Of a DNA stretch of 51,653 nt, positions 43,565 to 51,387 are shown piece by piece. The stretch spans positions 1 to 51,653 of the forward strand of contig CACGVZ010000010.1 of NCBI GenBank assembly GCA_902576415.1, given 5' to 3'. Numbering within the stretch: position 1 is the first letter of the stretch; each line of letters starts with the position of its first letter. The stretch comes from an uncultured Prochlorococcus sp. (GTDB lineage Bacteria; Cyanobacteriota; Cyanobacteriia; PCC-6307; Cyanobiaceae). Position numbers and translations under genes: made by a program. Below the pieces are notes generated by a model. That model saw nothing but the letters and a program-made list of their open reading frames with translations, was not told the DNA's origin and did not search any database.

Positions 43565-43786
43565 ATGACTAGATCAAAAGACAGGCATAGTTATGACAGG
43601 AAAGTGACCCGAAAGCTAACTCTCAGTAATGGGGTAAAGTTTTCCAATGCTGAAGAATTTGTAACTCCTCCAAGAGATTGGGAAGGATTTATGGATAGAA
43701 AAGGCAAGGATATTCTTTGGGAAACTTCTGTTATGAACATTCCAGAATTAGAGACAGTTATAAAGGCGAAAGGGTTAGAAGCATAA
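43565..43786 (+). CDS. hypothetical element protein (73 aa)
   Basis: Basic start (TRSKDRHSYDRKVTRKL) then WEGFMDRKGKDILWETSV. First gene of the element's early operon, about 180 bp inside the left scar. Could be a small DNA-binding regulator; no clear HTH. Confidence 0.6.
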   Translation: MTRSKDRHSYDRKVTRKLTLSNGVKFSNAEEFVTPPRDWEGFMDRKGKDILWETSVMNIPELETVIKAKGLEA

Positions 43787-43802
43787 CTTTTTAGAAAACA
43801 AA

Positions 43803-44096
43803 ATGAATCCCTCTAGTACAGAGGTGCGAGTTGATCGGTTAATTGCTGAAGTAGAAAATCTTACTTCGCAAATTAAACAGCTTATTGAACTTACTCCGAC
43901 CAGAAATAAAATCTGGCTTCGTCCTAGTGAAATAGGACAACTTCTTGGCGTAACATATCGGCAAATTGCCAGGTACAGAGAACAAGGAGTTTTTAACGTA
44001 GGTAGTTATAGATTTAACGGCAATAGATATGAATATCACAATGTTAGAGCAGTAGCAGATTTTGAATCTAGGAGAGGGGGTTATGAAAATAATTGA
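43803..44096 (+). CDS. HTH protein, excisionase/AlpA-like (97 aa)
   Basis: N-terminal coiled coil (EVRVDRLIAEVENLTSQIKQ) and a MerR/Xis-type winged HTH: WLRPSEIGQLLGVTYRQIAR, YREQGVF, then FNGNRYEYHNV. Likely a recombination directionality factor or regulator of the element. Overlaps the next gene. Confidence 0.7.
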   Translation: MNPSSTEVRVDRLIAEVENLTSQIKQLIELTPTRNKIWLRPSEIGQLLGVTYRQIARYREQGVFNVGSYRFNGNRYEYHNVRAVADFESRRGGYENN

Positions 44097-44343
44097 TTTT
44101 ATAGAACCTAAAAAAGTTAAAGATATTATCGAAGAAATTGATAGTACTTTATCTGATGTTGGACTAGCAAAACTTATAGAAAAATTAATTTATAGGTACG
44201 ACAAAGTTGCTAGTAAAAAAATGACAGAAATAGAAAATAATTTCGCTTATCAGTTAGAACAAAATCAAAAACTAATAGACCAGGCTAAGTGGTTAAAGGA
44301 GGAAGTTAGACGACTAGAGGAGGAAAGATTAAATGCAAAGTAA
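44083..44343 (+). CDS. coiled-coil element protein (86 aa)
   Basis: ATG 44083 chosen because GGAGAGGGGG precedes it at SD distance. An N-terminal helical part is followed by a long coiled coil ending KEEVRRLEEERLNAK. Overlaps both neighbours, so it belongs to the early operon. Function unknown. Confidence 0.65.
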   Translation: MKIIDFIEPKKVKDIIEEIDSTLSDVGLAKLIEKLIYRYDKVASKKMTEIENNFAYQLEQNQKLIDQAKWLKEEVRRLEEERLNAK

Positions 44344-44479
44344 GCAAATTAAAGTTATCTATACAGTCGATAATTTTGTATTTGAAACTGTAGAGGAAGC
44401 TAAACAGTATATTGCTAATTCTTCTTTTGAAAGTGCAGAGAAAGAACCCAACCCAAGTTACAAGGGGAGGGATATTTAA
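44333..44479 (+). CDS. small element protein (48 aa)
   Basis: MQSKQIKVIYTVDNFVFETV start; a strand-strand-helix layout (EEAKQYIANSSF). GGAGGAAAG precedes the ATG. Overlaps the coiled-coil gene, and its TAA abuts the PrimPol GTG. Function unknown. Confidence 0.6.
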   Translation: MQSKQIKVIYTVDNFVFETVEEAKQYIANSSFESAEKEPNPSYKGRDI

Positions 44480-45409
44480 GTGTTACTTCCGAAAGACCTA
44501 GCTTTACTAAAAACATTAGAAAAAGATTTTGTTCTTTTACCAGTAGGTGCAGACCACCCAACTTCAATAATTAAGAAGAAAAAAGCACCTGTTAATCCTA
44601 GAGGTGGTTTATTGAGTGGTTGGAATAAGCCAGAACTTAAAGGCTTTACTGTAGATCAACTTTGGAACTATAGGTCTGCAATATCTGTTGGCGTTAGGTG
44701 CGACAACTTATTTGTAGAAGATATAGACGGAGGTTCAGCAAGTAAAGGTTTAAATAGACTACTAGGTTGGGGAGAACCTACCTGGACTATTAGGAGAACT
44801 GGTTGCGAAGGATATTTTAAAAGAATATTCTGTCCAACCAAAGAACAATTAAGTGCTATTCCTCCAAATAAAAAAGGGAAAAAGGAAATAAGTTTTCCTA
44901 TTTATACCTTAGAAGAACCTGACCGCAGAGAAGCTATCGAGTTCTTTGGTAATACACTTGGACGACAAGTTATTGTGTCTGGTTCGCACTATTCGAGTGG
45001 CGGTAGGTATTACTGGAACGATAACGAGAGTCCTAAATATATAAGACCTCCAAGCGTTAGAGAGTGGAATAAAGTTCTTAAATTGTGGAAGCAATTCTTA
45101 GACGAAAAAACTCCTACACCTGGACTTGTTACTAAGAACAAAACTGGTTGGACTAGGTTAGCTGAGTGTCCGATTTGTGGACGAGTCGAAAGACCTGTCT
45201 GCACAATTACGGACGATTTGAACACAATAAGTTGTTTTCACGGAATTACTTATAGACCACCGCTTGATCTAAAGAAAGGCGAAGTTTTATTTAATACTTG
45301 GGCGTATTCACGGACTGAAGATAAATCTTTTGGGACATTTTCATATTTCGCAAGACATAAACCTAGCTCACTCGAATTGCTTAATCGGAGGTTAAAGATT
45401 AGTGGTTAA
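44480..45409 (+). CDS. primase-polymerase (PrimPol) domain protein (309 aa)
   Basis: GTG start after a GGGGAGGG SD. N-terminal bifunctional primase/polymerase fold: PRGGLLSGWNKPE, IDGG acid motif in LFVEDIDGGSAS, a His in VSGSHYSSGGRYYW. A C-terminal zinc-like segment has CPICGR and a later C/H pair (CFHG). Primes and copies the element's DNA. The next gene (VirE-like helicase) overlaps by 8 bases, the usual PrimPol-helicase pairing of phages and satellites. Confidence 0.82.
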   Translation: MLLPKDLALLKTLEKDFVLLPVGADHPTSIIKKKKAPVNPRGGLLSGWNKPELKGFTVDQLWNYRSAISVGVRCDNLFVEDIDGGSASKGLNRLLGWGEPTWTIRRTGCEGYFKRIFCPTKEQLSAIPPNKKGKKEISFPIYTLEEPDRREAIEFFGNTLGRQVIVSGSHYSSGGRYYWNDNESPKYIRPPSVREWNKVLKLWKQFLDEKTPTPGLVTKNKTGWTRLAECPICGRVERPVCTITDDLNTISCFHGITYRPPLDLKKGEVLFNTWAYSRTEDKSFGTFSYFARHKPSSLELLNRRLKISG

Positions 45410-46883
45410 TTTAGTTAAGGGACTACCCGAAGGGTGGAATGAAGTTAATGGAATCGTTAGATCGCAAGAACTAGACGCTGGGAGGTTAAGTCTTCTATTG
45501 AAAGACGAACTGAAGGACAGACTAAGGTTTAATTTATTAACTCTTAAACCAGAACTAGACGGAATCGAACTACCCGATACAGATATAACTTACCTATATG
45601 TAAAGATGGGCGAGTGCGGTTGGAAAGTTCCAAAAACTTCGGCAATAGACGCAATAATTTATGCTTCTCAAAAAAATTGTTATGACCCAGTTCAAGAATA
45701 TTTATTAGACCTGGAACAACAAAAGAAGGACTTAAAACTATACGAAGCCGATATTGATAATATCGCAACTGACTATTTAAAAATTAATGACGAATTAAGC
45801 AATAAAATGGTCAAAAATTGGTTAGTTGGTCAGGTAAGAAGGGCTTTCCATAGAGGAATAAAGCACGACACTATGCTAGTTCTACACGGCGAACAAGAAC
45901 TACGGAAAAGTTCTTTTTTTAGTGCGTTAATGCCTAAAGCCGAGTGGTTTTCAGATACCCCTACTACTGACGCCAAAGATAGATTAATGATTATCCAAAG
46001 TTCTTGGTGCTATGAAATTGCGGAACTGGAAAATCTAACCTCCAAGAATGAAGCTGGAAAAGTTAAAGCGTTACTATCAAGTTCTTACGATACTTTTAGA
46101 CCTCCTTATGGTCATGCGTTAATTAAAAGTCCTAGACCTTCTTTATTAGTTGGAACTGCTAATAGTACAGAACTATTAAATGACGAAACAGGACATAGAA
46201 GATTTAATTTTGTTCGAGTAACTGAACCAATAAATATTGAGCAAGTTACCAACGATAGGGACTCTATTTGGCTTAGTGCTGTTATTGCTTATAGAGAAGG
46301 TTATATTCCTATTCTTGATAAAGCGGAAAGTCAGCTTAGCGAAAGTCGGAGTTCAGAATATGAAAAAGAAAATGTCTTCTTTGATTTAGTCCAGGAGTAT
46401 TTAGAAACTGCACCAGACTATTTCACAACAAGACAATTATTCTTAGGAACTAAATTAATAACCCCATACGAAAGTCCAAAACAATTAGACGCTGTTCAAG
46501 TTGGTAAAGCACTAACCGCTTTGGGTTATGAAAAAAGACAAATGAGAGTTAATAAAGTTCGTGGTAGGTATTGGCATAAAAAAGGGACACAAGGAAAAGT
46601 CCCAAGTGTCCCAAGTTCCGAAGATGATGACGTGACAGCCGACTCCACAGCGATAGACAGCGATAGCGGAAACTGTCCCAATGTCACAACCCAAAATAAG
46701 GAAGTTAATCAAAGGGAGAATCAACCGCACAAGGCTATTCGCTGGGATAGTTGCGAAGACGTAGTGACAGCAAAGAAAACCTTCACAAACGTAGTCGTGG
46801 GCTACAATTCAACGTCCCAACCCGAAAGGACATTAGAGTCGGTACAGCAAGAAATAGAAGAAGAAGAAAAAGAGTGGAAATAA
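45402..46883 (+). CDS. VirE-family replicative helicase/ATPase (493 aa)
   Basis: GTG start with GGAGGT SD. Central virulence-associated protein E domain: VLHGEQELRKSSFFSAL (P-loop variant), AEWFSDTPTTDAKDRL, WCYEIAELENLTSKNEAGKVK, PPYGHALIKSPRPSLLVGTAN and GHRRFNFVRV. The last about 100 residues are low-complexity and probably disordered. Works with the upstream PrimPol in element replication. The P-loop has GEQELRKSS where GxxGxGKSS is usual, so its ATPase is somewhat degenerate or specialised. Confidence 0.85.
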   Translation: MVNLVKGLPEGWNEVNGIVRSQELDAGRLSLLLKDELKDRLRFNLLTLKPELDGIELPDTDITYLYVKMGECGWKVPKTSAIDAIIYASQKNCYDPVQEYLLDLEQQKKDLKLYEADIDNIATDYLKINDELSNKMVKNWLVGQVRRAFHRGIKHDTMLVLHGEQELRKSSFFSALMPKAEWFSDTPTTDAKDRLMIIQSSWCYEIAELENLTSKNEAGKVKALLSSSYDTFRPPYGHALIKSPRPSLLVGTANSTELLNDETGHRRFNFVRVTEPINIEQVTNDRDSIWLSAVIAYREGYIPILDKAESQLSESRSSEYEKENVFFDLVQEYLETAPDYFTTRQLFLGTKLITPYESPKQLDAVQVGKALTALGYEKRQMRVNKVRGRYWHKKGTQGKVPSVPSSEDDDVTADSTAIDSDSGNCPNVTTQNKEVNQRENQPHKAIRWDSCEDVVTAKKTFTNVVVGYNSTSQPERTLESVQQEIEEEEKEWK

Positions 46884-46945
46884 GCGTATTTTTTCGTATT
46901 TAGACGGCTTAAAATATACATAGGAAAAAAAAATTCACTAGATAT

Positions 46946-47146
46946 ATGAACTTTGAGAAAGAATTAACTTCCCTAAGACGTAGGTTGGATAATGTCACTA
47001 AAATAGTTGACCCGCCAAAATTAAAAATGATTATTGTTGACGAGAACCTAGACCAGGAATTACCCGAAGTTGAATCTTTAACTCAATGGGATTTAGTTCT
47101 AAAAATAGAAAAACCGCCCATTCAAGAAAAAGTCGCCCATTCATAG
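46946..47146 (+). CDS. small element protein (66 aa)
   Basis: MNFEKELTSLRRRLDNVTKI coiled start, then acidic (DENLDQELPEVESLTQWD). Ends 4 bases before the convergent recombinase gene. Function unknown. Confidence 0.6.
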   Translation: MNFEKELTSLRRRLDNVTKIVDPPKLKMIIVDENLDQELPEVESLTQWDLVLKIEKPPIQEKVAHS

Positions 47147-47150
47147 CACC

Positions 47151-47723
47151 TTAAGCAAAGGCTTGGGCTACATTCTTTCGTTCCTCCTCCGAAACCTCCA
47201 AATACCTGGACAGAACAGCCAAAGATTTATGACCACTTAGGGTCTGAATCGCCTTTAATGGCAACCCTTTTGAACTTGCGGAAGTTAAAGCACTTCTGCG
47301 GTAAGAGTGGCTTGAAACGCCTTTAAAACCAATCCTTTCAATAGTGATCTGAAGTTGTTTTCCGTGAGCCTGGCGAGTTATTGGTTTATCGCCAAAACGT
47401 CCAACAAATACCCAATCACTTGGACTAACTGGTTGACCCTTTATAAGTTCGATTTCTTGTTTCCATTCCATTAGTAGGTCATACAGACTTGAGAAAATTG
47501 GAATAGTCCTGGACTCCAAAGTTTTCGTTACTCCTTTCGGAAAAGTAATTCCACCTGGAAAAATGTTTTCCCATTTGAGTTGCCTGGCTTCTGAAATTCT
47601 GCAACCTGTTCGGCGACAAACATTAGCCAAGACTGTATGAACTCCTTTCGGAAGTTCGTGTATTAATAGGTCAAGTTCAGCAGTTGTTAAAACTTTTGAC
47701 TGACCATTACGATTAGTCTTCAT
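47151..47723 (-). CDS. lone tyrosine-recombinase catalytic domain (190 aa)
   Basis: Only the catalytic domain is present: Arg in RRTGCRISEARQL, Lys region GVTKTLESRTIPI, HSYRRS, LSGHKSL and the Tyr in YLEVSEEE. The N-terminal SAM-like domain is missing. Complete active-site set, so it may act as a resolvase/invertase or as a helper to the full integrase at 49947-51161, rather than being dead. Confidence 0.82.
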   Translation of the reverse strand: MKTNRNGQSKVLTTAELDLLIHELPKGVHTVLANVCRRTGCRISEARQLKWENIFPGGITFPKGVTKTLESRTIPIFSSLYDLLMEWKQEIELIKGQPVSPSDWVFVGRFGDKPITRQAHGKQLQITIERIGFKGVSSHSYRRSALTSASSKGLPLKAIQTLSGHKSLAVLSRYLEVSEEERKNVAQAFA

Positions 47724-48159
47724 AAGTTAAGTTTTCTAGTTGCCGAGAAGCTAGTTATAGACGTGTAAATGACGTCAAGTTTCTCTTACCTACATTTTAG
47801 AAACTCAGTTGACTAAATAATATCAATAGTTATTGATTCTATATTCAGTATTTGTTATGGATAGTCGTATTACAAATAACAGATTAAAATATTATTATTT
47901 TCTCAAATTACCTATGTTACATATAAAGAATACTCATTTGACTTTGTAGTCATACTAGGGGGAGTAGTTGCAAAAGTTTGATTTCTATTTCCACCTACGG
48001 GGGACTTACTTAAACAAAATAATAACACTAATTAACAAATAGTGCAATAGATTAGGGGTCAAAAATAATACAAACCAAACAACCAAGAAAAAATATAGAA
48101 ATCGGCTGATCGGTAGATAAAAACTATTTTAGAATTTTATTAGGGAGTCATGTCGTTAA
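47724..48159. other. 436-base non-coding region in element 2
   Basis: AT-rich with G-tracts CTAGGGGGAG (near 47957) and CTACGGGGGAC (near 47995). No ORF, perfect hairpin or iteron array could be recognised. Divides the replication module from the packaging-side module. An origin, packaging signal or divergent promoter region is possible. Confidence 0.4.
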
Positions 48160-48387
48160 ATGACAAATCAAAGACATATCTGGACTGATTGGCAATTCCA
48201 ACAAAGGTGCGTGAAGTGTGGTCTGAAGCTATTCCCCTACAGTATGCAAGACGCAGAAAGGTGGGCAGAATACGCTTACCACGAGTGCCAAAGAAGAGAT
48301 ATTACGCCAAAACAGTTGATGTATGAGAGGAGTCCAAATATCGACAATACTCACGCAACAAGACCACCAAAAGTTATCTATTACTAA
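48160..48387 (+). CDS. small putative zinc-binding element protein (75 aa)
   Basis: RCVKCGLKLFPYS then AYHEC: a CxxC..HxxC arrangement that could hold one zinc. W-rich start (HIWTDWQFQQ). Its stop is 1 base before the next ATG, so it is coupled. Function unknown. Confidence 0.65.
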   Translation: MTNQRHIWTDWQFQQRCVKCGLKLFPYSMQDAERWAEYAYHECQRRDITPKQLMYERSPNIDNTHATRPPKVIYY

Positions 48388-48388
48388 G

Positions 48389-48880
48389 ATGAAGCACCCT
48401 CTACTTGACCGCTGGGTCAGAGTTCTATCTTCAATTACTCCTCCTGGTAAGCCAATTCCGAATATTAATACTGTTACTAGAGCAAATATGTCCGTAACAC
48501 TCCAAGAGAAGTTAAGGGAGTTAGACCCAGAACTATTTCAGTCTATCCTTGCAACTCCAATAGAAGAAATAGATGACTCAAGAATACAAGCACACTTGTA
48601 TGACCAAAAGTTTTGGACGGAGGACGAAGACCAATTAAGACATTACGGCTACGAAAAATTTGCGAATACGATACGGGACGAAAAAAAGAAATTTGAGCAA
48701 GACAAGATTAATAAACAGATCGAAGAAAGTAGGCAGAGACAAGCAATACAGCAGAAAGAGAGAGAAAGGAGAGCAAATATGTCATTAATAGAAAGACTCC
48801 ACGAAGAATCTTTAACTCAGACCCCAGCAGACATAATTAACAACCAACTTAAGTATCACGGAAGGGTAGGAACTAACTAA
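48389..48880 (+). CDS. helical element protein (163 aa)
   Basis: Start taken at ATG 48389 directly after the preceding stop; an earlier in-frame ATG (48323) lies inside that gene. ELDPELFQSILATPIEEIDD central part and a long charged coiled coil (EEKKKFEQDKINKQIEES-like). Immediately upstream of the TerS-like gene (6 bp). Unknown, possibly packaging-related. Confidence 0.65.
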   Translation: MKHPLLDRWVRVLSSITPPGKPIPNINTVTRANMSVTLQEKLRELDPELFQSILATPIEEIDDSRIQAHLYDQKFWTEDEDQLRHYGYEKFANTIRDEKKKFEQDKINKQIEESRQRQAIQQKERERRANMSLIERLHEESLTQTPADIINNQLKYHGRVGTN

Positions 48881-48886
48881 AAAACT

Positions 48887-49360
48887 ATGACTATTAGCAA
48901 GGTAGGAAGACCAAGTATTAGTGAAAGTGAAGTTCCTTCACACATATTTGAAGGTTTACTTCATAAGAGTAGGGGTGCAACTTGGGCTGATAGTGCAACT
49001 GCTGTTGGTATTAAATATCAAACACTAAGAATGTGGGTCAACGAAAACGAAGAAGCCAGAAAGTTCTACAAAGAAGCAGTCCAGGAACGACAAGAAAAGA
49101 TACAAGACAGATTGGATAATGCTTACTCAATACTTATTGATGAAGCACCAACTATTGCAAAAGAACTATTAAAAACTATCAAGTCAGACAAGATTAAAAG
49201 TTATACAAAATCAGAACTTTTCAGTAACTACTTCAGAATTATAGAGAGGGGTTGGACTGACAAGAAAATGGCTCAGCAACTACACGAGACAAGAGAAAAG
49301 ATATTCCAGCTAGAAAATGGAAGACCTTTGGAATTAACCGAAAGTCCCTTCGATAACTAA
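48887..49360 (+). CDS. small terminase subunit-like protein (TerS, 157 aa)
   Basis: N-terminal HTH (GATWADSATAVGIKYQTLRMWVNEN, here split: GATWADSATAVG and IKYQTLRMW) followed by helical oligomerisation region and an acidic tail. Matches small terminase / terminase-like HTH proteins. In satellites such a protein redirects a helper phage's packaging to satellite DNA. Assignment rests on the HTH, size and context. Confidence 0.6.
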   Translation: MTISKVGRPSISESEVPSHIFEGLLHKSRGATWADSATAVGIKYQTLRMWVNENEEARKFYKEAVQERQEKIQDRLDNAYSILIDEAPTIAKELLKTIKSDKIKSYTKSELFSNYFRIIERGWTDKKMAQQLHETREKIFQLENGRPLELTESPFDN

Positions 49361-49420
49361 AAATACTCCCTTCAGAATCGGCTACAAGGGGGTTGTAAAA
49401 ATATCCAAGTGTCTTTGTAT

Positions 49421-49657
49421 CTACCAAACTACTGGAGTTTTACGCCAACCTTGAGAAAGTAATTTTTTATATTCTTCTCTAGCTTTTTCTATTTTAAGTT
49501 CTTCCCTTGTTGTTAAAACTGGTGGTTCTTTACCCAATACGCCGACAATTTTTCCTGAGTCAATAAACATATATTCAAAGAATTTATCTTTGTTTTGTTT
49601 ATTCTTTGAGAATCTTTTTACTCTTGATCTATCAGAATTAATTAACCAATACTCCAT
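49421..49657 (-). CDS. DUF1651 family protein (78 aa)
   Basis: MEYWLINSDRSRVKRFSKNK start corresponds to the GWL...DRSR block of the other two copies. Its C-terminal helix AREEYKKLLSQGWRKTPVVW also fits the family. Last gene of the int operon; its ATG overlaps the TAA of a 32-aa membrane peptide. The copy inside a mobile element suggests DUF1651 genes travel with such elements. Confidence 0.72.
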   Translation of the reverse strand: MEYWLINSDRSRVKRFSKNKQNKDKFFEYMFIDSGKIVGVLGKEPPVLTTREELKIEKAREEYKKLLSQGWRKTPVVW

Positions 49658-49755
49658 TATCTAATAAAGTAAATAATTCCTCCAACAAAAGTGCTTCCGA
49701 CAAGAAGTAAGACCATAAAAAGTGCAATTAATTTAGGTAGGCTTCCGAACTGCAT
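49657..49755 (-). CDS. membrane peptide (32 aa)
   Basis: Frame MQFGSLPKLIALFMVLLLVG... is one hydrophobic helix with a short IYFIR end. Its TAA overlaps the ATG of DUF1651 (TAATG) and its ATG abuts the stop of the upstream 64-aa gene, so it is part of the int operon. Parallels the short hydrophobic ORFs nested in the core DUF1651 loci. Confidence 0.55.
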   Translation of the reverse strand: MQFGSLPKLIALFMVLLLVGSTFVGGIIYFIR

Positions 49756-49950
49756 CTATTGTTGCTGTTGTTGTTGCTGGGTTACTGTCTGTTGAAATTC
49801 TAGTTTTCTTGCTTGTCTATGTAGTCCCGACCAAGTTGCGGTTTTCCGTTGAGCTAAAAGAATAATCTTTTGTTTGTTCTTAGGGGTCAACTTGTACTTT
49901 TTTAGAAGTTTTCCAAGTGCTAGTGAATTAATAGAATTACAAGTATTCAT
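49756..49950 (-). CDS. small basic protein with poly-Gln tail (64 aa)
   Basis: Basic helical body (LGKLLKKYKLTPKNKQKIIL, ATWSGLHRQARKL) ending TVTQQQQQQQ, encoded by a CAA/CAG run near the 3' end. ATGA overlap with the integrase stop shows coupling. Could be an Xis-like or DNA-binding helper of the integrase; no family recognised. Confidence 0.6.
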   Translation of the reverse strand: MNTCNSINSLALGKLLKKYKLTPKNKQKIILLAQRKTATWSGLHRQARKLEFQQTVTQQQQQQQ

Positions 49951-51161
49951 TTATTTAGTTTCTTACTTGCTTTTATAGCGTCAATTTGTTCATAAGTAGA
50001 GTTATAAATTTCGTAGTGAGTATTGATCGAGTGACCTAAAGATTTACTTGCAACCCTCGCATCTAACCCAGCGTGTATTGATCTAACTCCCCAATTATGT
50101 CGAATATCCGTAAGTTGTAAGAATCCAATACCCAACTCTTTGGCTCTAGGGGTTAGATACCTTAACCATTGGTTGCCAAGATATTTAGTCCTGGTTGGGT
50201 CATAAGAATTTAAGTCAAAACTATATTCTCGTTGAATATTATCTAGTTCCCATTTTCTTGCTAACTCAGCAGTAAGGGCGATTGGATATTTTATATACAT
50301 AGATTTCTTTCCTTTTGGAATACAGACACTTGTTGCAGTTCCGCTATCTAAGTCGGGTATGAGTGAGAAAGTTTCTCCGCTACGAGTGCCGTAACAGAAA
50401 GCACAAGCTGTAAGCCAACCCCATTTGTCGTTATCTCTTACCATTTCGACCAACTCTATTAACTTTGCTGGGTCAATATTTACTCTTTGCTTAGCTTTGT
50501 ATTTACCAACAAACTCGTCAATAAGTTCTACATTATTTAGTCCGTTAGCTTCAGCAAGTCTTTTGTAGTATTGGCAGAGTTTTCTTCTTTTATCAGACTC
50601 AGGTTCACTTTGTTTTATCTCATCAATTAAGACTCCCATATTTAGAGTTGCACTTTGTGGAAGTTTATTTAAGTGACCTAGTATTCCTTTCCAGGTCTGT
50701 TGCTTTGGTAATTTATTTCTATCTTTGTCTTTCCAGTAATCAAGTTCAAATATTTTTATAGCTTCATTAACAGTTATTCCTTTAGATACTCCTTTTAACT
50801 CAACCTTTGGTGCGTCCCACATTAGTTGGTCTGGTATAAATCCGTTTTTATTTACATATTCAACTAAGGTCAATATTCTTGCTTCTGCTGAGACAAGGTT
50901 GTTTTTATCTGCACTCAATCTAGTTGGAATCTTACGTTCCTTTTTTATTCCGTCCGAATCCGCAAAAGTTCCACGAATAAATAAATGATTTCGTCCTACA
51001 ACTAACTTTGCTTTTATGTTTCTTGTCTTAAGTCTGTTGTTTAAGTCCAATATTGCTGAAAGTGTTTCCGAATCTGTTTCCGAATTTCTTGCAATAGACC
51101 CTCCTCCTGGTACACTACCGCCAGAACCTTTTTTGTTACCAATTCCAAAAATTCTTGCCAT
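49947..51161 (-). CDS. int: tyrosine recombinase / integrase of element 2 (404 aa)
   Basis: Catalytic residues: Arg in YGTRSGETFSL, Lys in PKGKKSMYI, RHNWGVR, GH in SLGHSINTHYE and the Tyr in EIYNSTYEQ. A core-binding domain lies at about 115-205. The N-terminus is Gly/Ser-rich and its codons (SETDSET) overlap arm-like repeats. Expected to recombine tRNA-Ser att sites. Heads a coupled minus-strand operon with the poly-Q protein, a membrane peptide and DUF1651. Lies beside the restored tRNA. Confidence 0.92.
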   Translation of the reverse strand: MARIFGIGNKKGSGGSVPGGGSIARNSETDSETLSAILDLNNRLKTRNIKAKLVVGRNHLFIRGTFADSDGIKKERKIPTRLSADKNNLVSAEARILTLVEYVNKNGFIPDQLMWDAPKVELKGVSKGITVNEAIKIFELDYWKDKDRNKLPKQQTWKGILGHLNKLPQSATLNMGVLIDEIKQSEPESDKRRKLCQYYKRLAEANGLNNVELIDEFVGKYKAKQRVNIDPAKLIELVEMVRDNDKWGWLTACAFCYGTRSGETFSLIPDLDSGTATSVCIPKGKKSMYIKYPIALTAELARKWELDNIQREYSFDLNSYDPTRTKYLGNQWLRYLTPRAKELGIGFLQLTDIRHNWGVRSIHAGLDARVASKSLGHSINTHYEIYNSTYEQIDAIKASKKLNK

Positions 51162-51197
51162 TTGGTTAGGTTAGTCTGTTTCCGAATTGTTTCCGAA
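51064..51197 (+). repeat. putative integrase arm sites, right end of element 2
   Basis: GTTTCCGAA at 51064-51072, 51076-51084, 51178-51186 and 51189-51197, in pairs spaced 11-12 bp. The same pair stands at the left end (43327-43346). One pair lies inside the int coding sequence, the other just above its start, suggesting self-repression. Confidence 0.7.
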
Positions 51198-51310
51198 TCT
51201 ATGTCCTAAAATGTCGCAAAATGTCAAGTATATGTCAAGTGTTAGGAAATACTTTATAAGCATTAGTAAACAGGCTAAAACTCGTATTGTAGGCTGTCAC
51301 TTCCCTTTGC

Positions 51311-51316
51311 TATACT
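51311..51316 (+). promoter_or_regulatory. -10 box of tRNA-Ser supplied by the element
   Basis: TATACT starts 37 bp before the first tRNA base. A TATAAT at 43199-43204 lies at exactly the same distance before the severed left half, the presumed earlier promoter. No strong -35 is obvious in either. Confidence 0.55.
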
Positions 51317-51347
51317 ACTTAGGTGGTTAAAACTGAATAACCCATTT

Positions 51348-51387
51348 GGAGGGGTGGTCGAGTGGTTTAAGGCTCTAGTCTTGAAAA
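51348..51387 (+). repeat. element 2 right att (5' half of intact tRNA-Ser)
   Basis: Perfect 40-bp partner of 43236-43275. Because the element rebuilds the 5' half, the tRNA stays complete after integration. Confidence 0.92.

Larger units (their letters stand above)
43236..51387. mobile_element. integrative element 2 in tRNA-Ser(UGA): satellite/tycheposon-like (about 8.1 kb)
   Basis: Bounded by the 40-bp tRNA-Ser 5' repeats. Plus-strand early genes: small proteins, Xis-like HTH, PrimPol, VirE-type helicase. Then a minus-strand lone recombinase catalytic domain, a 436-bp non-coding gap, small genes with a TerS-like protein, and a minus-strand int operon beside the intact tRNA. There are no capsid, portal or tail genes, so it would need a helper phage to be packaged: the profile of a phage satellite. 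Early genes have strong SDs and overlapping ends, and the DNA is less AT-rich than the host. 8,112 bp from repeat start to repeat start. Confidence 0.88.

Noticed and set aside
49947-51161. Fusion of the poly-Q ORF to the integrase by frameshift
   Set aside because: The integrase has a normal end with its catalytic Tyr, and the ATGA overlap explains the coupling without a frameshift.
9039-51387. A single large genomic island or complete prophage
   Set aside because: The two mobile segments have separate att repeats and integrases and are divided by 26 kb of ordinary core genes. No capsid, portal or tail genes were found.
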